64,000 bases of DNA from an uncultured Lachnospiraceae bacterium (GTDB lineage: Bacteria; Bacillota; Clostridia; Lachnospirales; Lachnospiraceae), in contig CAJTPS010000020.1 of NCBI GenBank assembly GCA_910578555.1, forward strand, positions 4,768 to 68,767, in the 5' to 3' direction. The notes under the pieces are model-generated. The model saw nothing but the letters and a program-made list of their open reading frames with translations, was not told the origin of the DNA and did no database searches. The first letter of the stretch is position 1; each line of letters begins with the position of its first letter. Shown here piece by piece: positions 17,656-26,046 of the stretch. Both the position numbers and the translations under genes were made by a program.

Positions 17656-19101
17656 ATGACAGGACTAACAATTTTAGCAGTGATTCTGGTGGTTATTGCG
17701 GTATTCCTGGCAGTAATCTTAATCAGGACGGCGCTTTTTAAGCCCTATCCGGAGCCGGAAAAGGTGGAGGAGAAGGCAGATCTTAATGAGGATAAAATCA
17801 TCAGTGATATGTCCGATATGATCAAGTGCAGGACAGTCTCCTATCAGGATAAATCGCTGATCGACTGGAGGGAGTTCGAGAAGTTTCAGGCGCTTTTACA
17901 AGAGCGCTTTCCGCATGTCCACAAGGCATTTACGCTGGAAAAGATCGGAGACACCGGACTGCTTTATCACATGAAGGGAAAGAAGAGCGGAAACCCCAGC
18001 GTGCTGATGTCCCATTACGATGTCGTGCCGGTGGAGGAGAAGGACTGGGATAAACCTGCATTTGACGGACTGGTGGAGGACGGATACATATGGGGACGGG
18101 GAACGCTTGACACCAAGGGAACTCTGTGCGGCGTGATGGAGGCTGTGGAACAGCTTCTGACAGAAGATTTTACACCGGAGCATGACCTGTATCTGTCTTT
18201 CTCGGGAGACGAGGAGGTGGAGGGCAGAAGCTGTCCGGCCATTGTCTCTTATCTGGAACAAAAGGGAATCAGGCCCGCCTTCGTGCTGGATGAGGGCGGT
18301 GCTGTGGTGGAGAAGGTGTTTCCCGGCGTAAATAAGCCCTGTGCCGTGGTCGGAATCGGTGAGAAAGTAGGTATGAACGTGGAACTTCTTATGAAGAGCG
18401 GAGGCGGTCACGCTTCCATGCCGCCGACACATACCATACTGGGGCAGCTTTCCGAGGCGGTGGTGAAGATTGAAAAGCACCCGTTTAAGGCGCAGTTTAC
18501 CAAGCCGGTAAAGGAAATGTTTGATACGCTGGGCAGATATTCCGGTTTCGGTATGCGTATGATCTTCGCGAATCTGTGGTGCTTCCTGCCGTTGTTAAAT
18601 GCAGTGTGCAAGAAGTCGGGCGGAGAGTTGAATGCCATGATGCGTACCACCTGCGCGGTGACGAAGATGGAGGGAAGCAAGGCGTTTAATGTACTGCCGC
18701 CCGCAGCGTCGGTGGGGATGAATCTCAGACTGCTGGGGGATGACACACCGGAGAGTGCGGTGACGTATTTAAAGAGGGTTATCGGGAATGATAAGATTGA
18801 GGTGCGTGTGCAGCATGCCATGGAGGCTTCCGGCTATTCGGATACGGCATGTGAGGAGTGGCAGACATTAAAGAAAGTGATTCATACCACCTGGCCGGAC
18901 GCCATCGTATCGCCATATCTGATGATGGCCTGTTCCGATTCCAGGCATTACAGCCGGATCACCGACCGGATCTATAAATTCTCAGCCATGGCTTTGTCGA
19001 AGGAAGAACGGGGCATGATCCACGGTAATAACGAGAGAGTGCCGGTGGAGACGATGTTGAAGACAGTGGCGTTTTATATCAGGCTGGTCAGGGAACTGTA
19101 A
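17656..19101 (+). CDS. M20-family metallopeptidase with N-terminal membrane anchor
   Basis: A 481-residue zinc peptidase of the M20/M25/M40 group, similar in layout to PM20D1/CPG2-like carboxypeptidases. One membrane helix lies at about residues 3-25. Metal and catalytic motifs are MSHYDVVP, WGRGTLDTKG, SGDEEVEG and LDEGG. The dimerisation lid domain occupies the middle, and a C-terminal HGNNERVPV motif supplies the last ligand. It probably cleaves peptides or N-acyl amino acids at the outer membrane face or in the cytoplasm; topology is not settled. It is a single-gene unit ending at a clear terminator. Confidence 0.9.
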   Translation: MTGLTILAVILVVIAVFLAVILIRTALFKPYPEPEKVEEKADLNEDKIISDMSDMIKCRTVSYQDKSLIDWREFEKFQALLQERFPHVHKAFTLEKIGDTGLLYHMKGKKSGNPSVLMSHYDVVPVEEKDWDKPAFDGLVEDGYIWGRGTLDTKGTLCGVMEAVEQLLTEDFTPEHDLYLSFSGDEEVEGRSCPAIVSYLEQKGIRPAFVLDEGGAVVEKVFPGVNKPCAVVGIGEKVGMNVELLMKSGGGHASMPPTHTILGQLSEAVVKIEKHPFKAQFTKPVKEMFDTLGRYSGFGMRMIFANLWCFLPLLNAVCKKSGGELNAMMRTTCAVTKMEGSKAFNVLPPAASVGMNLRLLGDDTPESAVTYLKRVIGNDKIEVRVQHAMEASGYSDTACEEWQTLKKVIHTTWPDAIVSPYLMMACSDSRHYSRITDRIYKFSAMALSKEERGMIHGNNERVPVETMLKTVAFYIRLVREL

Positions 19102-19196
19102 ATATACTATATAAATTACGACAGTGTGCAGCATATAAGGAAAATGTGAGGGATTCTTTGAATCGTTACTGCCGGGCGCTGATTTTTGGGATGATG

Positions 19197-19230
19197 ATAC
19201 CGCAGACTTTTTGTGAGTTTGCGGTATTTT
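19197..19230 (+). terminator. Terminator after the M20 peptidase
   Basis: ATACCGCA and TGCGGTAT form the stem around an A/T-rich loop, followed by TTTT. It abuts element B copy 2. Confidence 0.8.
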
Positions 19231-19306
19231 ATGGTATAGGAAATTTCTCCACTTATTCCGAGTTCGCGAAGCGAATCTCGCAAACGAGCTATGCTCGGTT
19301 TTTTAT
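19227..19306 (+). repeat. Element B, copy 2
   Basis: This copy is about 80% identical to 15645-15723, with the same start (TTTTATGGTATAGGAAATTT) and the same end (CGAGC-TAT-GCTCG then TTTTTTAT). The hairpin arms differ from copy 1 while staying paired. Both copies lie downstream of a gene on the same strand. Confidence 0.8.
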
Positions 19307-19351
19307 TGGATAATATATTATCTATGGATACAAATTTTTCATTTTTGTCAA

Positions 19352-19438
19352 AAACACCGGGAGAGATACAGAAGCATCAAAATTGCGAAGGCAATGGGAC
19401 TGAAGGATGAAGTGGAGCATTTGTTTGAGGATGTATAA
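19352..19438 (+). pseudogene. Relic of an XRE antitoxin (HipB-like) C-terminus
   Basis: One frame reads RERYRSIKIAKAMGLKDEV followed by EHLFEDV and a stop, a typical C-terminal end of small XRE helix-turn-helix antitoxins. No start codon or N-terminal part remains; the sequence upstream is A/T-rich and runs into element B. A HipA relic follows immediately. Confidence 0.6.
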
Positions 19439-19439
19439 A

Positions 19440-19777
19440 GAGCGCTTTGGGGCTTTTGAATATGATCAGGAATGGCTTGCGATTGTCGGGGATTCGGGTA
19501 TGGGCGCGCTTTCATACAGGCCGGATATAGAACGTGATCGACCGGATCGGGGATTATATCGTGCAGATACCGGCTGGCGCCGGCCTGTGATCTGACTTAC
19601 AGCAGTTCGTTGGACGGTGAACATGCAACGACTGTAAATGGCAACGGCGCAGATCCGGGCATGGACGATATATTGGCGGTGGCAACTCAGGCCGGTATAC
19701 AGGAAATGCAGGCCCGTAGGATCGCTTCGGAGATTCGGGAGTGTGTGGAGACGATGCTGGGGGAATATTTGGATTGA
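19440..19777 (+). pseudogene. Relic of a HipA-like toxin kinase gene
   Basis: Two pieces remain. The first reads ERFGAFEYDQEWLA and then GDSGMGALSYRPDIE, resembling the HipA N-terminal domain. The second, in another frame from about 19570, reads RLAPACDLTYSSSLDGEHAT and continues to DDILAVATQAGIQEMQARR and a stop at 19775-19777, resembling the HipA C-terminus. The central kinase region of about 250 residues is missing. At the junction (19530-19568) lies a 39-bp inverted copy of the end of the neighbouring merR gene. Confidence 0.7.
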
Positions 19778-19819
19778 TAACGGAAAGGTTTGCCGCTGTG
19801 CGTCGTTTAAATACTGTTT

Positions 19820-20638
19820 CTATTTACTGATCGGAATCTCAATCTGCACGATATAATCCTCGATCCGGTCGATCACGTTCTCGTTAATTCCCATCTCATA
19901 GGCAAAGCCGGACAGGGTGAGACCGTGCGCCGCGGCATAGTCCATGAGTTCACGGTATTTTGCGGGGATTCTTGACCAGTCGCCTTTGTGGAAGGCTCTC
20001 AGATATTTACCGCCGGGCTGTATATGCAGCCCGGTTTTCTGTGTCAGGAAAGGAATCTCGATAAACAGTCTGGTATAATCGTCAAAACTGCCTTTCAGCA
20101 GGCTGGAAACAGGAATCATGGAACCGTAGGAAGCGTCGTGCAGGCGTCCCAGACGGTATTTTTCCGTTTCAGCAGTGATCATTTCCACCTCTTCTTCAAA
20201 GGAGGTTTTCTCTGTGATATCTACCGTCACCAGACAGCGTTCTTCCTTTTCAATGATACTGATTTCGGACAGATCTATCGTCAACAGAGTTTCCATGTTC
20301 TGGCGGTGCCTGTACAGGGTCTTTCTGACTGCTTTCAAGTGTGTGATTCTGTGATCCAGCTCTGATATTTTTTCATCCAGAAGCTGTTTCAGGCTGGCGG
20401 CGGAGCGGTTTTTTATGAAAGCCTGGATTTCTTCGATGGATACGTCCAGATCCCGCAGAAGCAGAATTGTTTCCAGAATGGGACTCTGGTGGTAATTGTA
20501 GCAGCGATAGCCGTTTTCGGGGTTGACGACGGCAGGTTTAAACAGCCCGATCTCGTCATACCACATCAGTGTTTTCTTATTGATACCGTGCATTCTGGCA
20601 AATTGTCCGATGGTGAGAAGTTTGTTCTTTCCGTTCAT
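19820..20638 (-). CDS. MerR-family regulator with GyrI-like effector domain
   Basis: A 272-residue BltR/BmrR-type activator. The N-terminal MerR winged helix reads LTIGQFARMHGINKKTLMWY then DEIGLFKPAVV. A dimerising coiled coil follows (about 75-115), then a ~150-residue GyrI-like drug-binding domain. ATG 20636-20638 follows AAGGAGC by 5 nt. It is divergent from a MATE exporter gene whose promoter has the 19-bp spacer typical of MerR control. It therefore probably senses a toxic compound and activates the exporter. Confidence 0.92.
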   Translation of the reverse strand: MNGKNKLLTIGQFARMHGINKKTLMWYDEIGLFKPAVVNPENGYRCYNYHQSPILETILLLRDLDVSIEEIQAFIKNRSAASLKQLLDEKISELDHRITHLKAVRKTLYRHRQNMETLLTIDLSEISIIEKEERCLVTVDITEKTSFEEEVEMITAETEKYRLGRLHDASYGSMIPVSSLLKGSFDDYTRLFIEIPFLTQKTGLHIQPGGKYLRAFHKGDWSRIPAKYRELMDYAAAHGLTLSGFAYEMGINENVIDRIEDYIVQIEIPISK

Positions 20639-20655
20639 GAGAAGCTCCTTTATCG

Positions 20656-20668
20656 TACAGATACTGTA
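20656..20668. promoter_or_regulatory. MerR operator 2, in the merR leader
   Basis: TACAGATACTGTA, within a longer palindrome at about 20652-20672, lies just downstream of the merR -10 box on the minus strand. It matches the exporter operator core in 12 of 13 positions. This position fits autorepression of merR. Confidence 0.65.
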
Positions 20669-20674
20669 TGGTTT

Positions 20675-20703
20675 ATAATATCCCATATGGTATGCAAATG
20701 CAA
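20675..20703 (-). promoter_or_regulatory. Promoter of merR
   Basis: On the minus strand, TTGCAT (20703-20698) and TATTAT (20680-20675) are separated by 17 bp. Confidence 0.55.
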
Positions 20704-20732
20704 GGAAAGGTGCAATACTTTATTTTTAGGTA

Positions 20733-20763
20733 TTGACCATACAGTTACTGTACGGTTTATGAT
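20733..20763 (+). promoter_or_regulatory. MerR-type promoter and operator of the MATE gene
   Basis: TTGACC (20733-20738) and TATGAT (20758-20763) are separated by 19 bp rather than 17. The spacer holds the palindrome with core TACAGTTACTGTA (20740-20752). An overlong spacer occupied by a palindrome is the hallmark of promoters activated by DNA distortion through MerR proteins. Confidence 0.85.
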
Positions 20764-20856
20764 ATTTTTATCAGCACAGCGCATTATGCACTGCCTGAAA
20801 AAGTATACAGACAGTGGGGCAGGCAGCAGTAACTGCTCCGACAGGGAGGAAATCAT

Positions 20857-22188
20857 ATGGAAAATCAAAATGCCTATTTAAAACCGGTCACATTGAAAAA
20901 CATCTTAAAATTCGCAGTTCCGACCATAGCCATGAGTGTATTCATGTCTTTCTACACCATGGTTGACGGTCTGTTTGTGTCCAATCTGATCGGCACGAAC
21001 GCACTGTCGGCAATCAACCTGACAGCGCCTGTCATCCAGCTTGTCACAGCCATTTCCACCATGCTGGCAACAGGAGGCAGTGCGGTCATTATGAAGAAAA
21101 TGGGGGAGCAGAAGAGGGAGGAGGCAAAGGAGGACTTCACCTTTCTGATTCTGGTAAATGTGCTTGTCGGAGTTGTGATGTGCGGTCTGGGTTATCTGCT
21201 CATGAAACGGATCTTTGCGGGCATGAATCTGTCGGCGGATGTGGCGGGATACTGCGTGGAATACCTGAGCAGGTATCTGCTGTTTACCGTGCCGATCCTG
21301 CTGATGAACAACTTTACCCTGTACATGATCGCCAGCGAGAAAGCCACCCTTTCTCTTGTATGCTCCGTGTCGGGCGGCGTGTTGAACATGGTGCTTGATT
21401 ATGTGTTTATCGCTGTTTTTGATATGGGGATCAGCGGAGCGGCAATCGCAACGGGATTGGGGTATTCCGTCACGGCGGTGGCAGGCCTGTTTGTTTTCAG
21501 CAGAAAAAAGAGTCTGCTGCATTTCACGAAACCGGCGTTTCGCCTGAAGGTTCTTATGAATGCCGCAGCCAACGGCTGTTCGGAGATGGCTACGGCTCTT
21601 GTTACGGGAATCATTACGATGATGTTTAACTGGACTATGCTTCACTATGTTGGTGAGGACGGGATTGCCGCAGTTACTATTATTATGTATGTATTAATGT
21701 TTGCAAGTTCTCTGTATACAGGGTATTCTTATGGTGTGGCGCCCATGACCAGTTATTATTACGGGGAGCAGAACCATGAGAAACTGAAAAAACTGATTTC
21801 AATCAGTCTGAGAGTAATTACAGCCATCTCTATGATGACGGCAGCAGCGTCCTTTATGCTGACCAGACCGCTCGTATCGGTGTTTGCGCGACCGGACAAT
21901 CCGGTGTATGATCTGGCGGTTACCGGCAACAGGATCTGTACTGTGGCGCTGCTTTTCATCGGTTTTAATATTTTTGCCAGCGGAATGTTCACAGCGCTGT
22001 CAAACGGGGTGGTTTCGGCGGTTCTGGCTTTTTCAAGATCATTTGTCTTTATGCTGATCACCATGCTTGTGCTTCCTGCATTCCTAGGTGTGAACGGAAT
22101 CTGGCTGGCCACGCCTGCGGCGGAGTTGATGGCGCTTGCGTTATCGGCGACCATGTTTGCAAAATACAGGAAACGGTATCAATATTAA
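20857..22188 (+). CDS. MATE-family efflux transporter
   Basis: A 443-residue membrane protein with about 12 helices in two homologous halves. Typical MATE features are PTIAMSVFMSFYTMVDGLFV near the N-terminus, ALSAINLTAPV, and the second-half repeat NWTMLHYVGEDGIAAVTIIM. It exports cationic drugs or metabolites using a Na+ or H+ gradient. ATG 20857 follows AGGGAGG. Control by the divergent MerR regulator is supported by the promoter architecture. Confidence 0.93.
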   Translation: MENQNAYLKPVTLKNILKFAVPTIAMSVFMSFYTMVDGLFVSNLIGTNALSAINLTAPVIQLVTAISTMLATGGSAVIMKKMGEQKREEAKEDFTFLILVNVLVGVVMCGLGYLLMKRIFAGMNLSADVAGYCVEYLSRYLLFTVPILLMNNFTLYMIASEKATLSLVCSVSGGVLNMVLDYVFIAVFDMGISGAAIATGLGYSVTAVAGLFVFSRKKSLLHFTKPAFRLKVLMNAAANGCSEMATALVTGIITMMFNWTMLHYVGEDGIAAVTIIMYVLMFASSLYTGYSYGVAPMTSYYYGEQNHEKLKKLISISLRVITAISMMTAAASFMLTRPLVSVFARPDNPVYDLAVTGNRICTVALLFIGFNIFASGMFTALSNGVVSAVLAFSRSFVFMLITMLVLPAFLGVNGIWLATPAAELMALALSATMFAKYRKRYQY

Positions 22189-22231
22189 CAGCATTTTCCC
22201 GGACAAGGCTGTTTGTCAGTAAGAAACTACG

Positions 22232-22333
22232 TGGAGCGGAGATAAAGCGGTCTACGGCTGGGAGCGGGCGATGGACGAACACTTTGATGAAGCACGGATG
22301 GAACGGATCTATTCTAACGGGATGAGACAGTAG
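22232..22333 (+). other. Short open stretch, possible gene relic
   Basis: A frame without a convincing start reads WSGDKAVYGWERAMDEHF and continues to a TAG at 22331. It may be the decayed 3' end of a gene. I recognise no family and see no ribosome binding site. The rest of 22189-22415 shows nothing. Confidence 0.25.
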
Positions 22334-22415
22334 AACAATACGCTGCATTGTACAGGATGTGTCGAAGCTTAAGGATTTAACAGAAAGAAAAGGCAGCAGA
22401 ACGGAGTTTTAACTT

Positions 22416-24221
22416 ATGAAAAAAATGAAAAAGGTTCTTGCTTTGATCCGGGTCAACTGGCGGACCATGGCGGGTTTTGAAATTTTATACAAAATGATAT
22501 CCATGACAGTCTTCACACCGCTCTTCTGGGGGATATTTAACGGAATCATGAGGATAACCGGTTATACTTATCTGACCATCGAGAATGTTATTCCCTTTCT
22601 GTTAAATCCTCTGACGCTGGTGGCGCTGCTTATGTTGTTTGTCTGTATGGCGGTGTATACGATGATCGATATCGGAGCGGTGATCTATCTTCTGGACAGG
22701 TCTTATCATGGAATCCGCGTGAGTCTGGGACAGACACTGCAATATGCTCTCCGCAACGGTGTGCGGGTTTTCAGAAGGAAAAATATTCTGGTGGCGTTTG
22801 TGGTGCTTTTCCTGATTCCGTTCCTGAATCTGGGTGTGGCCTCCAGCTATATCGGCAGTATCAGGATACCGGAGTTTATACTGGATTTTATTGCAGGAAA
22901 CAACATACTGCTGCTTCTTTTTACGATCCTTTTGACTGGACTTGGCATGCTGCTGTTCCGATGGCTGTACGCCTTTCATTATTTTACGCTGGAAGAATGT
23001 GATTTCAGGGAGGCTCGAAAAAGAAGCGCATCGCTGAGCGCTCATCATAAGATGAAAGACCTGGCGGTACTGCTGGGTGTGCAGGCCGGATGTTTCGTTC
23101 TCTGCTTTATATTGATCTTTGCGGCGATACTGCTGGCAGTGATTCTGGGAGAACTTTTTACGGATATGAGATTAGTGGGGATCGTGTCAGCTTCCATTGT
23201 GTGGGTTTTTGTGGTTGTAGCGCTGGTGATTGTTTCTGCCCTTGGAACGCCGGTCAGCTATGCCTGTATCAGCATTCTCTTCTATGGACATAAGAAGGAA
23301 AAGCAGGAGGAGATTGTTTGTAAGAGTCAGATGAAGATGAATCCGGGATCCAGGAAAACAGTACTTTATATCATTCTGTTCACCGTGTCTGTTGCCTGCT
23401 GCAGTTATTTTCTGTACGGTGTCTATGATCATAAGTTTGACATACAGATCGAATATCTACGTACCATGGAAGTAACAGCACACCGCGGTGCGTCGCGCAT
23501 GTATCCGGAGAATACGATGGCGGCTTTTCAGGGGGCAAAGGAACTGGGAGCGGACTGGATCGAACTGGATGTGCAGCAGAGCCGGGACGGGCAGATCTTT
23601 GTCATGCACGATACGAATTTTATGAGGACGGCGGGTGTTGACCGGAATACGTGGGAGATGGATTATGAGGAGATTGCGGCATTGGATGTGGGCAGCTTTT
23701 TCGATGCAGATTTTGCGGGAGAGAAGGTGCCGCTGCTGTCTGAGGTAATCGCGTTTGCCCAAAAGAATGACATGAAACTGAATATTGAGATGAAGCCCGC
23801 CGGGTATGAGGAAAATTTTGAACAGCAGGTGGCGGATATTATAGAAGCAGAAGATTTCTGTGAAAAGTGCGTGATCACCTCACAGGTATATGAGGTTCTG
23901 GAAAAGATGAAAGCCTGCAACAGCCGTATTTCTACAGCCTATGTCATGAGTATTGCCTATGGGGATATCAACAGCCTGGCGGCGGCAGATCATTTCAGTA
24001 TTGAGGCCGCGAGTATTACCGAGAAAATGGTTTCTGATGTGCACAATGCCGGGAAGGAGATCTATGCGTGGACGGTGAATACAGAAGAGAGCATTAACCG
24101 CATAATTGATCTGAACGTAGATAATATTATTACGGATGATATTACGCTGGCAAAAGACTGCATTTTTCTGAGTAAGACCAGCGATGTGGTGACAGAGTAT
24201 GTGAAAATGCTGTCAAATTGA
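22416..24221 (+). CDS. Membrane-bound glycerophosphodiester phosphodiesterase
   Basis: A 601-residue two-part protein. Residues 1-350 contain about eight membrane helices of the GPDPase membrane-domain type. Residues from about 350 form the GDPD TIM barrel, with catalytic and metal motifs TAHRGASRMYPENTMAAF, ELDVQQSRDGQIFVMHD and LNIEMKP. GDPD enzymes hydrolyse glycerophosphodiesters to glycerol-3-phosphate and an alcohol; membrane-fused forms may act on lipid or teichoic-acid-derived substrates, which is not shown here. It is a single-gene unit. Confidence 0.92.
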   Translation: MKKMKKVLALIRVNWRTMAGFEILYKMISMTVFTPLFWGIFNGIMRITGYTYLTIENVIPFLLNPLTLVALLMLFVCMAVYTMIDIGAVIYLLDRSYHGIRVSLGQTLQYALRNGVRVFRRKNILVAFVVLFLIPFLNLGVASSYIGSIRIPEFILDFIAGNNILLLLFTILLTGLGMLLFRWLYAFHYFTLEECDFREARKRSASLSAHHKMKDLAVLLGVQAGCFVLCFILIFAAILLAVILGELFTDMRLVGIVSASIVWVFVVVALVIVSALGTPVSYACISILFYGHKKEKQEEIVCKSQMKMNPGSRKTVLYIILFTVSVACCSYFLYGVYDHKFDIQIEYLRTMEVTAHRGASRMYPENTMAAFQGAKELGADWIELDVQQSRDGQIFVMHDTNFMRTAGVDRNTWEMDYEEIAALDVGSFFDADFAGEKVPLLSEVIAFAQKNDMKLNIEMKPAGYEENFEQQVADIIEAEDFCEKCVITSQVYEVLEKMKACNSRISTAYVMSIAYGDINSLAAADHFSIEAASITEKMVSDVHNAGKEIYAWTVNTEESINRIIDLNVDNIITDDITLAKDCIFLSKTSDVVTEYVKMLSN

Positions 24222-24384
24222 AGAATTGTGCCGGAAAAGTCTAAGACAAATTGCATTTTTTCATGAACACACTGCACACTACGTTTTCCCGGAGTGTCCG
24301 GCTGTGTTATACTGTTCTTTACGGTGAAAAGAGAAAATCTGGATCGTGGCAAAGCGTAATGTTTTAGAAAGGCAAGGTAACATT

Positions 24385-25977
24385 TTGAAGATTCTCAAGA
24401 GTAACAAAGCACAATACGAATATGACATTCACGCGCTGGTAAAAGCGTTTTATCCCGCATGGGAACTGAAAGTCCTGACGCCGGAATCTGTGGTGAAGGA
24501 CAGGAAGATACGTGAGATCATTCCGGTGATGGAACTGGAATTTGGCGAAAAGGAAGTAAAATTTGCAGTGCATTCAGGTTTACATAACACTGTAAAGGCT
24601 TTTAATGGCATAAACGGAAGTTCAGGCTGTGGAAGCGTCGCAGCACAGAAAGAAGCAGAAATCGACAGCGGTGCAGATGTATCAATGACGGAGAATGATA
24701 CCGCAGACGATTTTCACATATATACCTGGTGCAACACAGATCAGGTGGACGCATCCGAATATAAAGACGCGTTCAAGCGTTTTCTCTATACCGCGTTACA
24801 GGAAGAGACGGGCATTTCGCTTCCCTGGGGAAACCTGACGGGCATTCGTCCCACGAAGATCGCCATGACAATGCTGGAAAACGGCGGGAGTGAGCAGGAT
24901 GTGGCGGCGTTTCTCCGAGAGAAGCATTTTGTCAGCGAGGAAAAGATCGAACTGGGAATCGATATTGCGAAGCGGGAGCGGGAGATTCTGAGCAGACTCC
25001 ATTATGAGGAAGGGTACAGCCTCTATATCGGGATTCCGTTTTGTCCCACCACATGTCTGTACTGTTCTTTTACATCTTATCCGATCAGTTTGTGGAAAGA
25101 GAGAGTGGCGGAGTATCTGACGGCGCTGGAACAGGAGATGGAGGCAGTGGCAAAGATCCAGTGTGGAAAAATTCTGGATACGGTCTATATCGGCGGCGGC
25201 ACGCCAAGCTCTTTGTCGGCGGAGGAACTGGACAGGCTGATTACAAAACTGAAAAAAAACTTTGATTTTCGTACTGTACAGGAATTTACGGTGGAAGCCG
25301 GGCGGGCAGACAGTATCACGGAAGATAAACTGCGGGTGCTGTACAGACACGGCGTGACCAGGATATCTGTCAATCCCCAGACGATGAAGGATGAGACACT
25401 TCGCCTGATCGGCAGGCAGCATACGGTAGCACAGGTGGTCAGCGCTTTCCGGACAGCCCGTAAAGTGGGTTTTGACAATATCAACATGGATATCATATTA
25501 GGGCTTCCAGAGGAGACGAAGGAAGATGTGGAAACGACCATAGAAGCGATCGCGGCGCTGGCGCCGGATTCCCTGACGGTACATTCCCTTGCAGTTAAAA
25601 GGGCTTCCGGTCTCCATAAATGGATCGAGGAAAACGGCATCACAGCTTATAACAATACAGAAGAGACCATGCGGATTGCGGCGTCCGGCGCGCGCGCTAT
25701 GGGCATGGAGCCTTATTATCTGTACCGCCAGAAAAACATGTCCGGCAATTTTGAGAACGTAGGATACTCCGTGAAAGATAAGTATGGAATCTACAATATT
25801 CTCATTATGGAGGAAGTGCAGACCATAGTTGCCTGCGGAGCCGGTTCCATCAGTAAAAGGGTGTATCCGGACGGGCGGATCGAAAGATGCGAAAATGTCA
25901 AGGATGTAGCGTTTTTCATAGAAAGAATCGACGAAATGATTGAGAGGAAACGGAAACTTCTTGAGGACTGCCGGTGA
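24385..25977 (+). CDS. hemZ: Coproporphyrinogen dehydrogenase HemZ (radical SAM)
   Basis: A HemN-related radical SAM enzyme. The cluster motif is CPTTCLYCSF (CX3CX2C), followed by YIGGGTPSSL, TVEAGRADSI and INMDIILGLPEET. Members act in anaerobic heme synthesis or are of uncertain substrate. The TTG at 24385 is preferred because it matches the family's N-terminus (MKILKSNKAQYEYDIHALVK) and has AAGG upstream. A GTG at 24346, 13 codons earlier, is the alternative. A low-complexity Ser/Gly/Asp stretch near residues 70-105 is unusual. No other heme genes are nearby. Confidence 0.88.
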   Translation: MKILKSNKAQYEYDIHALVKAFYPAWELKVLTPESVVKDRKIREIIPVMELEFGEKEVKFAVHSGLHNTVKAFNGINGSSGCGSVAAQKEAEIDSGADVSMTENDTADDFHIYTWCNTDQVDASEYKDAFKRFLYTALQEETGISLPWGNLTGIRPTKIAMTMLENGGSEQDVAAFLREKHFVSEEKIELGIDIAKREREILSRLHYEEGYSLYIGIPFCPTTCLYCSFTSYPISLWKERVAEYLTALEQEMEAVAKIQCGKILDTVYIGGGTPSSLSAEELDRLITKLKKNFDFRTVQEFTVEAGRADSITEDKLRVLYRHGVTRISVNPQTMKDETLRLIGRQHTVAQVVSAFRTARKVGFDNINMDIILGLPEETKEDVETTIEAIAALAPDSLTVHSLAVKRASGLHKWIEENGITAYNNTEETMRIAASGARAMGMEPYYLYRQKNMSGNFENVGYSVKDKYGIYNILIMEEVQTIVACGAGSISKRVYPDGRIERCENVKDVAFFIERIDEMIERKRKLLEDCR

Positions 25978-26046
25978 GTTTCGCAGCCTTGACATACATG
26001 GACAACATATGACTGAGAGGGGTAAAAGGGGGAGGTGCAAGGGGTT

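Noticed and set aside
17441..17671. A 76-codon minus-strand frame rich in Phe, Leu and Ser
   Set aside because: It is the complement of a purine-rich non-coding leader; low-complexity composition, no ribosome binding site.
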